From contig OU964918.1 of NCBI GenBank assembly GCA_918807975.1, forward strand, positions 45,864,477 to 45,928,476: a stretch of DNA of 64,000 nucleotides. Reading direction: 5' to 3'. The notes beneath the pieces are model-generated. The model was not told the origin of the DNA, searched no databases, and saw nothing but the letters and a program-made list of their open reading frames with translations. This document shows positions 60,600 to 64,000 of the stretch, one piece after another (position 1 is the first letter of the stretch; the number at the start of each line of letters is the position of its first letter). The position numbers and the translations under genes are program-made. Source of the DNA: Aplidium turbinatum. Lineage: Eukaryota; Chordata; Ascidiacea; Aplousobranchia; Polyclinidae.

Positions 60600-61506
60600 T
60601 GTCACAATCAATGTGCGAGGTCTCGCGTCGGGCTGCTTTGTATCTTGACCGAACGCGCTGTTTTAATTATGAAATTCTAGTGCGATGTGTTATTATCGGT
60701 TATGACCTGAAGTAACCTTTGATTGCGAATCTTTGTTATGCAACGTAGTTCTGGACCATTCTGTAAGATGCGAACCTCGAACATTCTGTTGTTTTCTCAA
60801 TCACCAAATATCCTTTGTCATGATGTCACAAGGATGTTTACCAATGGATCTCTGATTGCGAAATCATTATTATGCAATGTATTTCTAGAATCGTTTACCT
60901 TACGACTTACGTGACAATCTAGAAACTTCTGTTGTTTACGTTTTAATGCAGCTTGACAGAACAATGAGTCCGGTGATGTAACATTACGTAACCTTCTCGA
61001 GGTTACTAGACCAACAACCTTCTATAAATAGTGGTGTAATTTGTGTAATTGAGGATTGAGTGGATTATGATGGGAGTTGTATTATGATGAGTTGATTATT
61101 ATTATGAGCTGGTGATGAGAGATCATTGTTGTAGTAGCAGCAGCTATTAATAGACCAAAGATTATTGTTGATCGAGAGTTGAAGTATTGAATACGAGTAA
61201 AGCAAAGTTGATGCTAATATAATTTCTGATTGAAATTAGAATCGTATGAGAAGCTGTGAGTGGATCACGTTAGACTCGATCAAAAGCCGCAAGCGTTGGA
61301 ATCTATTGCTGTTTACTGTTACTTTGATTAATTGCTGGAAGTGGTAAACCATTCGTTGGAGTCCTTCAAGCGTTTTCATATATATCATTTCACTAGTAGA
61401 ACTATCCGTGAATTTAATTGACTGCTTTTCGGTTTAACCCATTAAACTACGTCATTGAACCTTTCCAAGTTTTTTTCCTGGTAAGAGATAGAAAGAAATC
61501 GTGACA
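60600..61506. mobile_element. Solo LTR, 907 bp
   Basis: TGTCACAATC...ATCGTGACA with a perfect 5-bp duplication ataat (60595-60599, 61507-61511). Array copies give the empty site. It includes a TATA-like CTATAAATAG at 61022-61031. Family not assigned; a fossil left by LTR-LTR recombination. Confidence 0.82.
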
Positions 61507-61900
61507 ATAATCTTTAAAGAAATTAAAGCACAAGCACTGAAGCAAAAAAGCTCATGGAGGGCCGGCTCCAATGTAAATTACTACATTGCGTACATATTAA
61601 ATATTCCTCACTAAAGAATATCAAAGACCATATTTTTCACTAAATCTATGAAAGTGAAAAGTTTATTTTCTTTGCATTAAAAGACTTTGTCATTCTAACT
61701 CAATGCTTTCTTGCCCCACCTCTTGAGCGTTTACAGTTTAAAAAACCATCGCAAAACATTTCAGGCGCAGTCACTGAAAAGAAGGGGCATAATTGTCTGA
61801 ACCAATTACAATAAATGGACAAAGCTCATTGTTTCGCAGTTGGCCTCGAATGTGTCACGGTTTTACATTCAAGTTTTCATTTGTTCCTCATTGTTTTGGT

Positions 61901-62035
61901 AATTTGGACTAGTGATATTGAAGACTGATCAGGACCTAATTACGAAACTGCAGTAGAAAAATCTCACAACGGAGAAACTTGGCGTCTCATTGCCTCCAAC
62001 CTTTGACGAGAGGAAGGAACTTAATGATGATGATG
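61901..62035 (+). mobile_element. Truncated RTE-like LINE tail, 135 bp
   Basis: Duplication gttttggt (61893-61900, 62036-62043) in an array unit. It encodes a GETWRLIASNL segment like the C-terminus of RTE reverse transcriptases and ends in (ATG)n. Confidence 0.8.
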
Positions 62036-62640
62036 GTTTTGGTCGGATTCTAGAATCACAATCAAGACTAATTTCGAGATTTAAAATGTGCTGCCATGTA
62101 CCAACTTTAAGAAAGTGCATTGTTTCGTCATTTTGAAAATTGAATAGACATTTGTTTAATGGAAGAGATTTTTCAATACAAAATATCTGATGCATTCACG
62201 AGCCATTTATGATGTTTTGTATCAAACTTTCACCATTCTAAGGCGCATTCAGTTGATTGCTGGTTTAGTGAAAGTGGTTTTTCCAAATTATGTCCAAATA
62301 GAAAAGGTTTCTATGTCAACGTTTATTACCAAGTGAGATAAATTGTGAAATGGAAAATTGCAAGAAGTGCAATAAAGTCGTTCCAAAGTAAAGCAATGGC
62401 TTGTTATCGCGGAAAATTTGCTACAATAAATTATTGTGCAAGTTATGACTCAAGTTGGATGAATTGCAATCGAGCGCAGTGAGGCATTTCCATCACAGGA
62501 TAAGGAAATATGCAGCGTGATTTCCATCATTGTTTGAATCTAACTCAAAACTAATCGTGCGTTGTTTTCTAAACGTACCAAACGTAAAGGAAATATCCTA
62601 GAATGATTGACTCACAAGACGAGAGCAAAAACGGCTCAAA

Positions 62641-63600
62641 TTCGCACGAACACGGTTAGTCATTAGTTTGTTACATGCAATTAGAATTTCACATTGAAAA
62701 CATTCTACAATCATTTGTGAACCAATTTCGTCTTTGAGCAAATTCACACTTCAATGAGCTGGGTACACCTGCTTAGCTGTTACACTCCTTCTATGTTAGG
62801 TTCCATTATGCACAAAGACAATTTTATATCAAGCATCACATCCAACTTGTTTCAAGCTTTTATTTTGATAGCGAGTAGTGTTGAAAATGCTGTTTCACAT
62901 TAAATAAGTTGTTAGAATTGGAATCAGCAGTGTTAGTGGAATATTTGCGATATCAGGTTAGGACTGCGCCATTTCAACCCAAACGTCACTGCAGCACATC
63001 TCACAGAAAATACGTTTTGCACCCCTATCATTCACCAAACCAATAAACTATTCTTTAATTGCAGTAGGCTAAGTTGTCTTTCGATGGCGGATTGCTAACA
63101 TTAGTTCCAAACGGGTTAAGGAAGCAACCGTACCTACTTTTAAACATAGCCGTAAGAGAAAAAAAAATTTTTGGAGATGCGAAAATAAAGATTGCCCAAA
63201 TCATGTCTTTACAAAATAGGGGTGACCCAAGAGAGTTGAGCCGATTTTTCTCCTTTGGTAAATATCTATCGAAATCTTTAGGCTACAGTAATAATTTGTT
63301 TGGTAAACTGAATGGTTACCATTCACCTCGATACATAAAAGAGGAAATTAATCTAACATCATTGCATATGTGTGTATTTTGCCGATGAAATAAAAAGTCA
63401 AGAAAAAGGAGGAGAGTTGATCGTAGTCTCAAGGTGAGTTGAGCCATTGCCTACCAAAACCATATAAACACAAAACATCTAATACAACATAAATTATGCA
63501 ATATTATTCAGTACACAGTGTTACAATGTCACTTGTTAGATTTATTGTTTCACCATCTAATTCAAAATGGTGGTGTTGCGGTAAGAACGTTATCCGCCAT
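62641..63600. other. No gene recognised
   Basis: An open frame at 63074-63388 (104 codons) has no known motif and unremarkable composition. GAGTTGAGCC recurs at 63234 and 63434. Confidence 0.4.
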
Positions 63601-63604
63601 CAAT

Positions 63605-64000
63605 GATGATGATGATGGCGTATGAGCGATCTTTCCAGGCTAGATTTGAGGGCAGGAAATCATCAGCCACTCAGCAGTCTCGTCGTCCAGGACCCTCAGA
63701 CCATGCACACCGTGTGGAGGCCGGTGGGTTAGGCAGTGGTGGATGACATGGTCTGCGGTCTGTTCAGTGGCACTACACTCGCATTCTGATGAAGGAGCCA
63801 GGCCCCACTTGTGCATGTCCGAACGAAAGCGGCCGACGCCAGTTCGCAGACGGTTAAGCCTGACCCACGCAAGCCTTGCGAGGGACATCCCTGGTGGACG
63901 GGGATCGGCGTCGGGTATGAAGTCACGGAGCGTGGAGGTGTGATTTTCCCACTCCGTGTTCCACATGTGGTTCGTCCAGTGTGCCGCACTTAAACCAAGT
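63605..64000 (-). mobile_element. LINE 3' end, running off the window
   Basis: The minus-strand frame 64000-63640 encodes the C-terminus of a non-LTR retrotransposon polyprotein: WTNHMWNTEWE, LNRLRTGVGRF and the cysteine/histidine knuckle ECECSATEQTADHVIHHC, followed by a stop. The 3' tail is a (CAT)n repeat at about 63605-63618. It has no in-frame stop within the visible part, and its GC content is higher than its surroundings, suggesting a relatively recent insertion. Confidence 0.88.

Larger units (their letters stand above)
47121..62640. repeat. Interrupted tandem array of about 1.09-kb units
   Basis: The landmark GGAAAAGGTTTCT recurs near 47714, 48769, 51762, 54866, 56247 and 62302. Unit borders follow CTCATGGACGGCCG. 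Units D (54251-55633) and E (55634-61560) are about 1.09 kb once insertions are removed. Units A (47121-48160) and C (51210-52240) start with a different leader containing a tRNA-like segment. No ORF is conserved between units. Intruders are listed separately. Confidence 0.85.

Noticed and set aside
47121-62640. CRISPR-like or rDNA-type array
   Set aside because: Units are about 1.09 kb, contain no rRNA or spacer-repeat pattern, and the genome is eukaryotic.
63074-63388. 104-codon open frame
   Set aside because: No recognisable domain, no splice context and no repeat relationship; insufficient to call a gene.

Overview
This is a eukaryotic, almost certainly invertebrate animal, genomic window. 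It is AT-rich, has spliced coding exons, a NACHT-domain immune-type gene, tRNA-derived SINEs, RTE-like LINE tails, P/THAP, hAT, piggyBac and pogo DNA transposons, and BEL/Pao and Gypsy LTR elements. The gene and repeat mix would suit a tunicate or another invertebrate deuterostome, but nothing here fixes the species. Host coding capacity is low and most of the sequence is mobile-element derived.

Layout. 1-3461: end of a BEL/Pao element (minus), running off the left edge, next to a pogo/Tigger-like transposase relic (about 3600-4400, minus). 4562-7655: a poly(A)-tailed repeat, a hairpin, a hammerhead-like motif and a small hAT relic with a BED-finger start (6885-7655). 7688-14870: a three-level nest, a hAT-type element holding a Gypsy element (7731-13349), which holds another hAT element (9028-10222). 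14282-14775: a short hAT MITE. 14871-15780: direct repeats around a BEL/Pao integrase scrap. 16025-16313: a tRNA-derived SINE.

17542-44503 (minus): the main host gene candidate, a seven-exon NACHT (NLR-like) gene. Exon lengths sum to 2292 nt (764 codons including the stop) with every splice phase compatible. Exons 1-3 are strong, exon 4 good, exons 5-7 more tentative. If the model holds, intron 4 is about 20.9 kb and carries a 385-bp satellite, a piggyBac relic, a small RTE insertion and a P element split by two insertions. One insertion is a hAT that itself holds a LINE; the other is a young BEL/Pao element with a perfect 5-bp target duplication. A second copy of the 9028 hAT family follows at 36354-38084.

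45.1-47.1 kb: a local duplication with a SINE and a 16-bp minisatellite. 47.1-62.6 kb: a broken tandem array of roughly 1.09-kb units. It has been hit by a 2.0-kb terminal-inverted-repeat element (about 52241-54252), a palindromic foldback element (55332-55617), a 3.9-kb hAT (56564-60486), a solo LTR (60600-61506) and a 135-bp RTE tail (61901-62035). Because array copies give the empty site, these boundaries and target duplications are unusually well supported. 63605-64000: 3' end of a LINE (minus).

No bacterial features, CRISPR arrays, rRNA genes or convincing functional tRNA genes were seen.
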